Source: Bacteroidota bacterium (lineage in GTDB: Bacteria; Bacteroidota; Bacteroidia; NS11-12g; UBA9320). From it: 64,000 nucleotides of DNA. Below are positions 52,823 through 62,412 of the stretch, piece by piece. The notes below the pieces were generated by a model that was not told where the DNA came from, searched no databases, and saw only the letters and a program-made list of their open reading frames with translations. A program made the position numbers and the translations under genes. Every line of letters begins with the position of its first letter. Within the stretch, counting starts at the first letter, position 1. Location of the stretch: contig JABWCE010000012.1 in NCBI GenBank assembly GCA_013359235.1, positions 1-64,000 on the forward strand, read 5' to 3'.

Positions 52823-53959
52823 TTACTTTGATTTTGGCTTTTTGTAAATATTGAAACCGAACGAAAAACCTGCAATAGTGCCTTCTTTGCGAGGGATAAC
52901 GTATATATTTACAGGAATGTTTAAATAACCTGATTTGAAAGTGCGACCTGCACCTATAAACAAACCTGTTGAAAAATATGGATATCCTCTACTATCAAGC
53001 CGGGTTTCAATATTATTTGGATTTTCTTTTTGTAATTTCCAATCTTCTTCAAGGTACCATTCATCTTTTCCTCCTCCCATATCATTATTTTTATCAAAAA
53101 AACCTTTAGCTTTTTTTACAATTTTAAAGTTTGGACCAAAGGCAAATTCCCAGCCGGCTTTACCAAACCTAAAGCCATTAAGAAATGTAAAATTAGGTAT
53201 AATTCTGCCTGACTCAAGTGCGCCAACCGAAGGAATAAATTCTACCAAAGCTCTGAAGTTCCCGGCACTTATATATTGTTTTTCGAATTGCCAGCCGAGT
53301 ACAAAATTTAAAGGATACATATCATAGCCTCCTTTGCTTTCAGGTGCTTTAAGTACTTTTGCTGCATCGCCAAATGTCATTGAGGCTCCCATTCTTGGTC
53401 CATCAAGTTTTACTTGTGTTTGTGGGCTTTCTATTGGTGCATCATAATTTACAAGTTGGCTAACTAACATTTGGTCAACCGGCAAGTTTAGCAGTTTTTG
53501 TATTGAAAGTTTAAGCATTTTTTGCAATTCGTTTTGTAGATTTATATACTCTGTAGCATCTTGTCTTTCTATTTTCTCGGTTTTTACGTCCATTAGCTTT
53601 AAAATTATTATTATTTTTTCGCCAAAACGCTCAACCGAACCTGTAATAACCTTGTCAACATTTAAAATTTTTCCTGCATTGAGTACACATGTTTTGCTAA
53701 AGCAATTTTTTAAATCAACACCATTTTTGCTAAGCAATTCGGCTACTTCGTATTTATCCATTACTATTAATGTGTTTGTTTTTTCAATTTCTAGTCTTAG
53801 CATAAAACTTATGCTTTCCTGGTCTTGAATTACTTTTTTGCTATCAATGCCCAACACGGCAACCGAGGGTTGAGATTCAATTTGAGCATTTGATAATAAA
53901 AACATAAATGAAAGTGTAATGACCATCATTTTTCTTAGAGATAATTTAATGTGTTTCAT
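52823..53959 (-). CDS. CsgG-like/barrel two-part exported protein
   Basis: A 378-residue protein with a signal peptide (cleavage near LSNAQ). Residues 30-165 resemble the CsgG/TolB-N fold: PSVAVLGIDSKKVIQDQ, LRLEIEKTNTLIVMDKYEV, and VDKVITGSVERFGEKIIIILKLMDVKT. The rest (about 190-378) is beta-rich with barrel-like strands and ends GTIAGFSFGFNIYKKPKSK. Unlike curli CsgG it lacks an N-terminal lipobox, so it is not a canonical curli exporter. A role at the outer membrane is likely; function unknown. Confidence 0.75.
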   Translation of the reverse strand: MKHIKLSLRKMMVITLSFMFLLSNAQIESQPSVAVLGIDSKKVIQDQESISFMLRLEIEKTNTLIVMDKYEVAELLSKNGVDLKNCFSKTCVLNAGKILNVDKVITGSVERFGEKIIIILKLMDVKTEKIERQDATEYINLQNELQKMLKLSIQKLLNLPVDQMLVSQLVNYDAPIESPQTQVKLDGPRMGASMTFGDAAKVLKAPESKGGYDMYPLNFVLGWQFEKQYISAGNFRALVEFIPSVGALESGRIIPNFTFLNGFRFGKAGWEFAFGPNFKIVKKAKGFFDKNNDMGGGKDEWYLEEDWKLQKENPNNIETRLDSRGYPYFSTGLFIGAGRTFKSGYLNIPVNIYVIPRKEGTIAGFSFGFNIYKKPKSK

Positions 53960-54154
53960 ATTTTTTTTAAATTTATAAAGATAAATTTTATTGTTTATTA
54001 TTTAAGCAAATAACGGATATTTAGTTCGTTTTTTATATTAATTGCAAAAATTGCAACTTATAATTTATATAATAGTTTTTATTTGCAGTTTAGCTTACAT
54101 TCGCTAAACTAGATGGTACAAGCAAGCCGAAGAAAAAAGTAAACGACACAATGA

Positions 54155-54283
54155 CAATGGATAGATAATATCAAAGGAAAATCAATACTTATAAGCGACT
54201 CGGCAGAAAAACAAAGGGCAATTTTCTTTAAAAAAAATAATGATATTATTAATTCTCTCGAAAAGATTGTAATGGGAAATTAA
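54155..54283 (+). pseudogene. 42-codon coding remnant
   Basis: A frame directly after a TGA, with no start codon, reads QWIDNIKGKSILISDSAEKQ and ends SLEKIVMGN-stop. The amino-acid composition is protein-like and hydrophilic rather than random. It is best read as the C-terminal end of a deleted gene. The parent family is not recognised. Confidence 0.35.
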
Positions 54284-54336
54284 CATATCCGCTGGTTTAT
54301 TTATTATTATTTTTTAAATGCTATATATAGTTTTGA

Positions 54337-54344
54337 TAACTTTG
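54337..54344 (+). promoter_or_regulatory. -7 promoter element of lnt
   Basis: TAACTTTG matches TAnnTTTG and lies 16 bp before the TTG start of lnt. The same box precedes tRNA-Arg. Confidence 0.4.
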
Positions 54345-54360
54345 CTCAAATTTCGATAGA

Positions 54361-55911
54361 TTGAAAAAACAATTATTTTTAATTTTATTATCTCCTGTAA
54401 TTTTATCTCTCGGCTGGGCACCTTTGCCTACCGGATTCTTGCTTTTTGCAGGTTTTATTCCCTTGTTTTTTTTAGAAAACATAGCTGTAAAACGATATTG
54501 GCTTAAAATATACCTCTCAATTTTATTATGGAATTTGTTTACAACTTTTTGGGTATGGAATGCCTCACCCGAAGGCTGTATTGCTATGCTTTTAAGCAAT
54601 TCGCTATTGCAGCTTATACCGTTTTTAATTTACCGCAGGGTAAAAAAAAATTACAACTTACGGTTTGCATTATTTTCGTGGATAGTGGGCATGTTGAGCA
54701 TAGAATATCTTCATCTCAACTGGCAGATAGCATTTCCTTGGCTTAATCTTGGAAATGGACTTGCAGGAACTCCGCAATTAATACAATGGTACGAATATAC
54801 AGGCACTTTGGGGGGGGCGCTTTGGATATTATTGTTAAATTCATTCGTGTTTTATTTTTTACAAACAAAAAGCGTAAAGTGGCTTTATGTAGCTATTTTT
54901 TTAGTTGCAATACCCGCAATTATTTCATTATTTATTTTCTACAATTTTCCGTTTGAAAAAACCGAAAGCCATAAGGTAGCTGTAATTCAGCCAAATATTG
55001 ACCCATATTTGAAATTTGAAAACTTTATTCCGGAGGCTGAAGTGGCAAATTATATAAAAATGTCGGAAAAAATACTCGACTCAACTATCGAATTTCTACT
55101 TTTTCCCGAAACAGGGCTTACACAAAACTGCAATGAAGAAAAAATAAATGATGCTCAAACATATATTTTGCTTACTCAATGGTTAAAAAAATATCCAAAT
55201 TTAACCTTGGTTTCGGGATGCAACACATATCGTATTTTCGATTCAACAAACAAAACAAGTACATCGCGACCATATAATGATGATAAGTTTTTTGATGTTT
55301 ACAATTCGTCAATTACATTGAATGATAGTGGAGTAATAGATATCTATCACAAATCTAAACTTGTGCCCGGAGTTGAAAAAATGCCATATCCAAAAATTTT
55401 CGGTTTTCTTGAGAAATTTGCCATAGACCTTGGAGGTATAAGTGGTAGCCTTGGAGAAGATAAAAACCCAAAAGTATTTTATTCCAAAAACCATATCGGA
55501 GTTGCTCCCCTCATCTGCTATGAATCTATTTTTGGCGAACTTACAGGAAAATTTGTAAAAAAGGGAGCAAGTGCAATTTTTGTTTTAACAAATGACGGTT
55601 GGTGGGGAAATACACCCGGTTATCGCCAACATCAATACTATGCAAGGCTTAGAGCAATTGAGTGCAGACGAGATGTGGTTAGATGTACAAATACAGGTAT
55701 TAGCTGCAGAATAGACAAAAGAGGGATGATAAGCAACGAAACACAATGGTGGATGCCTGATGCCATAATTTATGAAATAAAGCCTTCAGCTAGTTTGACC
55801 TTTTACTGCATTTATGGTGATTATATCGGCTATACAGCATCATGGTTGCTAATTTTAGTTTTTTTTATGATATTGACCCCAAAAAGACAATTAAAAAAAT
55901 TTTTTAATTAA
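54361..55911 (+). CDS. lnt: Apolipoprotein N-acyltransferase
   Basis: Lnt adds the third acyl chain to the N-terminal Cys of lipoproteins in the inner membrane. The 516-residue protein has about six helices, then a nitrilase-like domain with the full catalytic triad: Glu250 in LLFPETGL, Lys331 in YHKSKLVPGVEKMP, and Cys386 in PLICYESIFGE. NDGWWGNTPGYRQHQ near 415 is also conserved. The start is TTG, supported by the -7 box 16 bp upstream and the MKKQLFLILL opening. Lipoproteins in this window (1-627, 4484, 9673, 33661) are likely substrates. porZ follows after 19 bp. Confidence 0.96.
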   Translation: MKKQLFLILLSPVILSLGWAPLPTGFLLFAGFIPLFFLENIAVKRYWLKIYLSILLWNLFTTFWVWNASPEGCIAMLLSNSLLQLIPFLIYRRVKKNYNLRFALFSWIVGMLSIEYLHLNWQIAFPWLNLGNGLAGTPQLIQWYEYTGTLGGALWILLLNSFVFYFLQTKSVKWLYVAIFLVAIPAIISLFIFYNFPFEKTESHKVAVIQPNIDPYLKFENFIPEAEVANYIKMSEKILDSTIEFLLFPETGLTQNCNEEKINDAQTYILLTQWLKKYPNLTLVSGCNTYRIFDSTNKTSTSRPYNDDKFFDVYNSSITLNDSGVIDIYHKSKLVPGVEKMPYPKIFGFLEKFAIDLGGISGSLGEDKNPKVFYSKNHIGVAPLICYESIFGELTGKFVKKGASAIFVLTNDGWWGNTPGYRQHQYYARLRAIECRRDVVRCTNTGISCRIDKRGMISNETQWWMPDAIIYEIKPSASLTFYCIYGDYIGYTASWLLILVFFMILTPKRQLKKFFN

Positions 55912-55930
55912 ATTTAACGTTTATCAAAGT

Positions 55931-58183
55931 ATGATTAGAACAATAGGTTCAATAATATTTATTATAGTTTTCACATCAGTTTCAATTGCACAAAAAACTA
56001 AATATAATGGTGTTGGCAGGTGGCGTACACATTTCCCATACAAAAATGTAAAGCAAATACAAGAGGCAGGTGATTTTATCTTTGTATTGCCTGAAAAAGG
56101 TTTTTTTACATATCATCAGCCAAGTGGCGAAATAAATCTTTATTCAAAAGTAAATGGATTTAGTGATATTGATATTGCCCTTATGCGTTATGTAGCCGAA
56201 GAAAACAAAATGATTTTTGTGTATAAATCAGGAAATATTGATGTACTAAATCTTAATGACTGGAGCATTAAAAATATACCTGATATATTGCGAAAAAGCA
56301 TTTTTGGCGAAAAAAACTTTTACGATATTCAATATTTTGATAAAAAAGCATATTTATCAAGTAGCTTTGGAATAATTGTAATAGATATTAATAAACTTGA
56401 AATAAGCGATTCGTATCAAAACATAGGTCCTTCAGGCTCGGTAATTCCTATATTTTCTACTGTTCGATACAATAATTTTTTATATGCAGGCACAAATACA
56501 GGATTAATTAGAGCAAAGGCAGATGCAAACCTCAGCGATTTTCAAAACTGGTATAATGTAAAACCCGGAACCGAAAGCAAACTTTTAAGGGTTTTTGATG
56601 GTAAATTGTTCGCAGTTAATGATTCATTGTTTCAAAGCTTTAATGATATAAGCTGGAAAAATGTAAGAAACAGCAACAAAAGAAACATTCAAAGTTTAGA
56701 ACTTTGTCATAATAAACTTATAGAAACCCATTGGGGCGGATTTTTGATAATTAAACCACAAGACATTATTGACAGTGTAAGAGAAAATCAAATGCAATAT
56801 GGAATTATTGATATAAATAATTTGATATGGACTGGTGGCGAAGGATTGGGCTTGATAAATATTAAACCCAATGGCTCTTATGGATATTTTGGAATAAATG
56901 GACCTAATGGGATAACTTCAAATACAATTGCATCGTGGAAAGAAGAATTGTGGGTTACAAGCGGAGGTCCGGGTTTTGTTTACGGACCAACTTTTAATGG
57001 AAGTGGTTATTATCATTTTAAAGATAATTTGTGGAATAACAGACCACAAGAACCGGAAAGTTTACGTTCAATGTATGATTTTTCGGCTATTGCCATAAAC
57101 AACAACACAGGCGAAGTTTGGTTAGGTAGCCATGGCACAGGAATAGCGAGATTGCAAAACGGAAAATTTGTTGAAAGATTTGACAGCTATAATAGCACAT
57201 TGCGAAAACAAAGTGGTTTGTACACAATAGTTCCGGGAGTAGCACTCGACAGTAAAGAAAACCTTTGGGCAGCAAATTACGATGCTGACAGTTGCCTTTC
57301 AGTAAGGTTTAAAAACGGCAAATGGCAAAATTTTAAACTTTCTACAAAATATGTTGGCGAAATGGTAATAGACGATCTCGACCAAAAATGGATGATAACT
57401 CCACGAGTAGGCAGCAGCGGGCTTGTTGTATTTAAAGAAACCTCAAATGGCAAAGTTCAACGCGACAGGCTGCTTATGAAAGGTAAAGGTTTGGGCGATT
57501 TGCCATCAAACAGAGTAAATGCTATTGTAAAAGATAAAGACAACGAAATATGGATTGGTACAGACGAAGGTTTAGCTGTATTTTTCAATCCGCTCCGTGC
57601 CTTTGATCCCAGCGAAGATGCACAGAGAATAATTGTAGAACAGAACGGTATTGTAGGTTATCTATTGGGAAACGAAGCTATAAACGATATATCTGTTGAT
57701 GGTGCAAACCGCAAATGGTGTGCTACCAACAACGGTGCTTTTTTAATAGAGAAAGACGGTACAAGTATAATTGAACATTTTACAGCAGAAAATTCTCCAT
57801 TACCTAGTAATATTATAAAATCAGTAGGTATAAATGGTGTGACCGGTGAAGTTTTTTTTGGTACTGAAAACGGCATAATTTCTTATGGTGGGAACGCCAC
57901 AGAAGCAGATGACAAACATTCTAAAGTAAAAATTTATCCAAATCCTGTAAGAGAAAATTACGAAGGAAATATTACCATTACAGGTTTGCCTGATTATGCC
58001 ACTGTAAAAATAACTGATGTATCGGGCAGGTTGATATACGAAACTCTTTCGAATGGCGGAATTGCAACATGGAATGGTAAATTGTTCAATGGCTCAAAAC
58101 CCAAAACCGGCATATACCTTATTTTCAGTTCAAACAAAGATGATAAAGAAAGCCTTGTAAGCAAAATGTTAATTGTAAACTAA
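55931..58183 (+). CDS. porZ: PorZ-like T9SS beta-propeller protein
   Basis: A 750-residue exported protein. A signal peptide (cleavage near SIAQ) leads into two seven-bladed propeller regions with two-component-regulator-like blades (GVGRWRTHFPYKNVKQI at the start; NNNTGEVWLGSHGTGIARL; DNEIWIGTDEGLAVF near 540; GVTGEVFFGTENGIISY near 640). The C-terminal 80 residues are a T9SS sorting domain from KIYPNPVRENYEGNI to SKMLIVN. This layout matches PorZ, part of the attachment complex that hands cargo to PorU for anchoring on A-LPS. Its TAA overlaps the next ATG by 1 bp. Confidence 0.88.
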   Translation: MIRTIGSIIFIIVFTSVSIAQKTKYNGVGRWRTHFPYKNVKQIQEAGDFIFVLPEKGFFTYHQPSGEINLYSKVNGFSDIDIALMRYVAEENKMIFVYKSGNIDVLNLNDWSIKNIPDILRKSIFGEKNFYDIQYFDKKAYLSSSFGIIVIDINKLEISDSYQNIGPSGSVIPIFSTVRYNNFLYAGTNTGLIRAKADANLSDFQNWYNVKPGTESKLLRVFDGKLFAVNDSLFQSFNDISWKNVRNSNKRNIQSLELCHNKLIETHWGGFLIIKPQDIIDSVRENQMQYGIIDINNLIWTGGEGLGLINIKPNGSYGYFGINGPNGITSNTIASWKEELWVTSGGPGFVYGPTFNGSGYYHFKDNLWNNRPQEPESLRSMYDFSAIAINNNTGEVWLGSHGTGIARLQNGKFVERFDSYNSTLRKQSGLYTIVPGVALDSKENLWAANYDADSCLSVRFKNGKWQNFKLSTKYVGEMVIDDLDQKWMITPRVGSSGLVVFKETSNGKVQRDRLLMKGKGLGDLPSNRVNAIVKDKDNEIWIGTDEGLAVFFNPLRAFDPSEDAQRIIVEQNGIVGYLLGNEAINDISVDGANRKWCATNNGAFLIEKDGTSIIEHFTAENSPLPSNIIKSVGINGVTGEVFFGTENGIISYGGNATEADDKHSKVKIYPNPVRENYEGNITITGLPDYATVKITDVSGRLIYETLSNGGIATWNGKLFNGSKPKTGIYLIFSSNKDDKESLVSKMLIVN

Positions 58184-59859
58184 TGCAAAAATTATTAGTT
58201 ATTATTTTTTCTATTTTATTTTTTTTCATTCTTATTTTATTATTTGTCATAAATCTTACAACTTATGAAAAGTTTGTATTAGAAACCGCAAGGTTTATTT
58301 CTTTGAAATACGGTAATTACCAGCAATTTAAAGAAATTTTAAGTCCTGCTGTCTTTTACAGGATAAAAATATGTTTGTTCATTTTGGCATTTTTAAACTT
58401 AATAATTCTTTTCCTAATTTTATTTAAAAAAAATATTATCAAAATAACGGCAAACCTTATAAAACCTATTCTTTTGTTTCCAACTTGGATTTTTAAAAGT
58501 TTTAATAAACTAAATAAAAATGAAAAGATTTTTTTGGTTTCGGTATTGCTGATAATTGCAATTCAAAGATTTTTTTTAAGTATAAACACTTCAGTAATTT
58601 ACGATGAAGCATGGACATATCTCGCTTTTACATCAAAAAATCCACTTATAGCTGCTTTTTTCTATCCTGCATCAAACAATCATATTTTGTATTCGCATCT
58701 TACTCAAATAACAAAATTTTTACCATTAAATATTTTGATAAACCTACGTTTACCTGCATTTTTTATAGGTTTATTTAGTAGTTTGGTATTTTATTTTTGT
58801 GCAAAACAATACCTGAAAAAATTTGGTTTATGGATAGCATTTTTAATGTTTTCTTTTGCATTTCCATCGGTTTACTATGGCTTTGCTGCACGTGGTTATT
58901 CGTTGATATTGCTAATGTTTATAATTGGTTTTTTTGCAGCTTTAAAAATTGTAGAAGGCAAAAAAAAGTACTGGTATTGTTTTTCGCTTTCATCAGCAAT
59001 AGGTTTTTATACAATTCCGGTGTATTTATATCCATTTGTTACTATCATATTGTTTTTGTTTTTGAGTTTTTTAGCAAATAAAAACCGCTCAGAAATTTTT
59101 CATTTGATAAAGCATATTTCTTTAGCTTGTTTATTAGTTTTAATTCTTTACTTACCGGTGTTTGCAGTAAGTGGAGTACAATCGGTAACAAATAATAAAT
59201 TTGTTCAATCGCAAGATTTTAATATTGTTTTTAACAATTTTTCGGGGCATATTTTCAAAACTTTAAAATTCTTTACTGCTGTAGAATACGGATTTTTATT
59301 GGTTTTTTTAATCATCATTCTCGTTATTTATGTTTTGATTAAAGGTAAATTTAACAACAAATCAATTTTGTTTTTTTCTTTATTGTGCTTTTTGTTGATA
59401 CCTGTATTAGTATTTACACACAGAGTTGTTCCGGTAGAGCGTACATGGATTTATTTGCTTGTTCCTTTATGTTTTATGGCTGGTAAAATTGCTGAATTAA
59501 AATTCGTAAAATATTTACTAGCATTAGTTATTATTTTTAATTTATTCAATATATCAATAAACTGGCAAAAACAAATGCTTTGGTACGATAATATCTGCGA
59601 GGAGGATTATGAACAAGGGATTTATTTTACAAATTACTTTAAGAATAAAAAAGTGCTGATAGTTGCCAAAAACAGAATGAATACTTATTTGAAATTTAAT
59701 AATAAACTTTACAAACAGAATTGGGAAATACATAGCAAAATGCCCGATAAATCTGATAGAATAGTATATGCAGTATATCATACAAGTGAAAAAAACATCG
59801 ATAAAAATTTAATAAAAAAAGGATATTTCAAAAATTATTACCTTTACTGTGAAAGATAG
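58183..59859 (+). CDS. GT39-like membrane glycosyltransferase
   Basis: A 558-residue protein with about 12 transmembrane helices and a soluble C-terminal tail of about 80 residues. The first large loop contains INTSVIYDEAWTYLAF near 132, the Asp-Glu motif shared by GT-C enzymes such as ArnT and protein mannosyltransferases. PASNNHILYSHL near 160 is also typical. It probably uses a lipid-linked sugar donor. It overlaps porZ by one base and precedes recO, so it may serve surface glycan or A-LPS synthesis; that is inference. Confidence 0.78.
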   Translation: MQKLLVIIFSILFFFILILLFVINLTTYEKFVLETARFISLKYGNYQQFKEILSPAVFYRIKICLFILAFLNLIILFLILFKKNIIKITANLIKPILLFPTWIFKSFNKLNKNEKIFLVSVLLIIAIQRFFLSINTSVIYDEAWTYLAFTSKNPLIAAFFYPASNNHILYSHLTQITKFLPLNILINLRLPAFFIGLFSSLVFYFCAKQYLKKFGLWIAFLMFSFAFPSVYYGFAARGYSLILLMFIIGFFAALKIVEGKKKYWYCFSLSSAIGFYTIPVYLYPFVTIILFLFLSFLANKNRSEIFHLIKHISLACLLVLILYLPVFAVSGVQSVTNNKFVQSQDFNIVFNNFSGHIFKTLKFFTAVEYGFLLVFLIIILVIYVLIKGKFNNKSILFFSLLCFLLIPVLVFTHRVVPVERTWIYLLVPLCFMAGKIAELKFVKYLLALVIIFNLFNISINWQKQMLWYDNICEEDYEQGIYFTNYFKNKKVLIVAKNRMNTYLKFNNKLYKQNWEIHSKMPDKSDRIVYAVYHTSEKNIDKNLIKKGYFKNYYLYCER

Positions 59860-59861
59860 CG

Positions 59862-60593
59862 ATGATTGTAAAAACTCAGGCTATATGTATTAAAAATACA
59901 AGATTTGGAGAATCGGGGATGATATGCAAATTTTTTACACTCGACAGAGGATTAACATCGTTTTTGGTTCAAGGTTTAAATAGAAAATCAAGTATGATAA
60001 AAAGTTCGCACCTTATGCCTGGTAATACTTTAGAGATAATATATTACAAAAAACCGACATCAAACATAAATAGATTAAAAGAACTAAAATTAATTAATAG
60101 TTTTTACGTACACGAGGTAGATGTTGTGAAGAATGCTGTATTGCAATTTGTATTAGAAATTATAGCTAAAACCAACGAAGAGGAAGTATCAGACATAAAA
60201 GTTTTTTATTTTATTAAAAAAACCATTGATGAGCTAAAAAGGGCAAAATCGTTTTTAAAGTATTTTCCGGTTATTTTTTTGTGTAAATATTTAACTTTTA
60301 CAGGTTGGTATCCAAATTTTGATACTGAATACGATAATGAAAATTTTTCATTGAAAGAAGGAAGATTTATTAGAACATCTGTTCAAATAAATGATGCAAA
60401 CTTACTTGACAAAAAAGAAAGCGATGTTCTTTATTCAGTTTTTCAAATTGCGGAAAAACAAGATTATAACACAGAAATTAATGAATTTAATCATAAAAAA
60501 ATTATAGGATATTTAATTACTTATTTCGAAATACATCTTCTTAAAGGAAAAAAAATAAAATCACCAGAAATATTATCAGAAATTTTTGCATAA
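59862..60593 (+). CDS. recO: DNA repair protein RecO
   Basis: RecO loads RecA onto single-stranded DNA with RecR. The 243-residue protein has the N-terminal OB fold (KTQAICIKNTRFGESGMICK; FTLDRGLTSFLVQGLNRKSS) and a helical C-terminal domain (FPVIFLCKYLTFTGWYPNFD). The zinc-binding cysteines found in many RecO proteins are absent. It is the last gene of lnt-porZ-GT39-recO. The position next to porZ is common in Bacteroidota. Confidence 0.93.
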   Translation: MIVKTQAICIKNTRFGESGMICKFFTLDRGLTSFLVQGLNRKSSMIKSSHLMPGNTLEIIYYKKPTSNINRLKELKLINSFYVHEVDVVKNAVLQFVLEIIAKTNEEEVSDIKVFYFIKKTIDELKRAKSFLKYFPVIFLCKYLTFTGWYPNFDTEYDNENFSLKEGRFIRTSVQINDANLLDKKESDVLYSVFQIAEKQDYNTEINEFNHKKIIGYLITYFEIHLLKGKKIKSPEILSEIFA

Positions 60594-60627
60594 AAAAACG
60601 CCACAGAATATGTCTATGGCGTTTTTA
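60593..60627. terminator. Bidirectional terminator between recO and the OmpA gene
   Basis: AAAAACGCCA and TGGCGTTTTT form a stem around 60594-60626 with A- and T-runs on either side, so it can end both recO and the convergent OmpA transcript. Confidence 0.85.
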
Positions 60628-60641
60628 TAAAATTAATTAGG

Positions 60642-62216
60642 TTACCGCTCTATCTTTTTAATTTCAACTTTTCTGTTTTTCTGATATTTAGCTTCAGAAT
60701 CGATAGTTGTTTTGTATTCTACATTTATTCTGTTTCTTTGAATTCCATAGTAGTCGTTTAGATAATCAACTACTTCGGTTACTCTCATTCTTGAAAGTTG
60801 CTCACCTGATTTTGCACCAACAGAACCATCGGGATAACCAATTGTCAGAATTCTTAAATCAGGACATTCTTTCATTTTTATAGCTATTTCATGTAAAATG
60901 CCATAAAATTCAGGTTTAATTTTTGTACTTCCTTTCTCAAATACAATAGGAGGGAAAACCACATCATTACAATCGCAACACAAAGATCCACCAACGGTAT
61001 TACTTGAACTTGTCTGAGGAGTTACGTTAATACCTTTATTATTAACTACAGAATTTTCGGGAGATTTAGTGTCTTCATCCCTATAATCGGGTATTCCGTC
61101 ATTATCTTCATCAATCATTACACCTTTATCATCTATTTGAGCCCCTTTTTCTGAAAAAGGTTGGTCGTCATTTGCATCAATCACACCATCACCATCACTA
61201 TCAATGGCTGTTCCATTACCATATACGTTTACTCCTTCGGGGGTATTGGGGTCTTTATCAAGAAAATCAGCTACTCCATCGCCATCGCCATCTTTTGATA
61301 AACCTCCAACCACATTGTTTATAGAATCCATCTTTTCATATAATGACTCAACCGGATTTAGCCAATCGTAATGATTTTCATCATTTTCTTTTTTGTTTTT
61401 TATTTTAAATGATGCCTGAAAACTTAATAATGAATAAAAATCAGTAAATCTATTTCGCCAAACAGGAGCAGAAAGTGCATCTAAATTATCGCTTCTGGTA
61501 TAATGCATTCTATACTCAATTCCTAAATCGAGAAGGGTTCCAAAATTTCTTTTAACTCCAATACCAAAGGGCATTGTCATATTAACGGCAGATTTTATTT
61601 TCCCGTTTGGTTTTCTGCCACCGTTATAAGTTAAATATTCTCCAATAGGAGCTTTATAGTCTCCGGATACTTCATTCCAGCGTTGATTTGTATCTGTCCA
61701 ATCGCCTCTTACTTTGCTCCAAATGGCTCCAGCACCAACTAACATAAATATTTGGTATTTCCTCAATGGCCTTAAAAATGAAAGGTTTCCTAAGGTATAA
61801 ACAGTAGAAATATTTAAATCTTTAAAATTATTAGTAAATTCATAGGTATCTTCTGAAGGTGCCTGATTACCTTCATCATTTACGTCAAATCCGTTTCTGA
61901 AAAGACCATTATATTGTCTTGAGCCATTTCTGCTAATTTGCTGGTGCTCTCTTCCGCCTTTTAATTGTCCAATATTTCCACTAACTTTTAACGCAAACGA
62001 CTGTCCGAAAGAATACTTTGCATGGAGACCGATAGCTCCTCCAAACTGTAAATTGTCAGCATCGCCATTTAATTCTGTTGGGCTAATTTGAAATCCTAAA
62101 GACCATCTTCTTGAAGGTTCGTATTTGGTGAAAAAACTCCCAACTTGCGATTTTAACTCTATCGGAATAATTGAAATTATACCGAAAAGTAATAACATTT
62201 TATTAAATTTTCTCAT
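60642..62216 (-). CDS. OmpA-family protein with thrombospondin-3-like repeats (copy 1)
   Basis: A 524-residue outer-membrane protein. After a signal peptide (MLLLFGIISIIPIELKSQ) comes an N-terminal eight-stranded barrel (about 30-280), then four calcium-binding type 3 repeats at about 305-395 (DGDGDGVADFLDKDPNTPEG; IDSDGDGVIDANDDQPF; IDEDNDGIPDYRDED), a cysteine cluster LCCDC near 408, and an OmpA domain to the end (YPDGSVGAKSGEQLSRMRV in place of GHTD, and NRKVEIKKIER). The peptidoglycan-binding pair is altered. The next gene is a close paralogue in tandem. Confidence 0.9.
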   Translation of the reverse strand: MRKFNKMLLLFGIISIIPIELKSQVGSFFTKYEPSRRWSLGFQISPTELNGDADNLQFGGAIGLHAKYSFGQSFALKVSGNIGQLKGGREHQQISRNGSRQYNGLFRNGFDVNDEGNQAPSEDTYEFTNNFKDLNISTVYTLGNLSFLRPLRKYQIFMLVGAGAIWSKVRGDWTDTNQRWNEVSGDYKAPIGEYLTYNGGRKPNGKIKSAVNMTMPFGIGVKRNFGTLLDLGIEYRMHYTRSDNLDALSAPVWRNRFTDFYSLLSFQASFKIKNKKENDENHYDWLNPVESLYEKMDSINNVVGGLSKDGDGDGVADFLDKDPNTPEGVNVYGNGTAIDSDGDGVIDANDDQPFSEKGAQIDDKGVMIDEDNDGIPDYRDEDTKSPENSVVNNKGINVTPQTSSSNTVGGSLCCDCNDVVFPPIVFEKGSTKIKPEFYGILHEIAIKMKECPDLRILTIGYPDGSVGAKSGEQLSRMRVTEVVDYLNDYYGIQRNRINVEYKTTIDSEAKYQKNRKVEIKKIER

Positions 62217-62412
62217 GAGCTGTAAGTAAGTAAGAGCAAATTAAAATAAAATAATTTACATAAAAAAGCAAAATGGTTGATTATTTGTTGATAAAACATA
62301 AATCTATAATGCTAATTAACTAAAAATCAAAGCAATAAATTTAATAAAAAAATGTAAACACTTTTATTGCTAATAGTACAAAATAATGTACTTTGTATTG
62401 ATTTGCAAAAAT

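Larger units (their letters stand above)
53960..54360. other. Non-coding region with gene debris upstream of lnt
   Basis: About 400 bases hold a perfect 8-bp hairpin AGTTTAGC/GCTAAACT at 54087-54110, a 42-codon coding remnant at 54155-54283, CGGATAT at 54014-54020 and its inverse at 54285-54291, and the lnt promoter. It looks like the scar of a lost gene. Confidence 0.5.

Noticed and set aside
54014-54291. CGGATAT inverted pair as cassette ends
   Set aside because: A 7-bp core is expected several times by chance in 64 kb of this composition; only the gene remnant makes the region notable.
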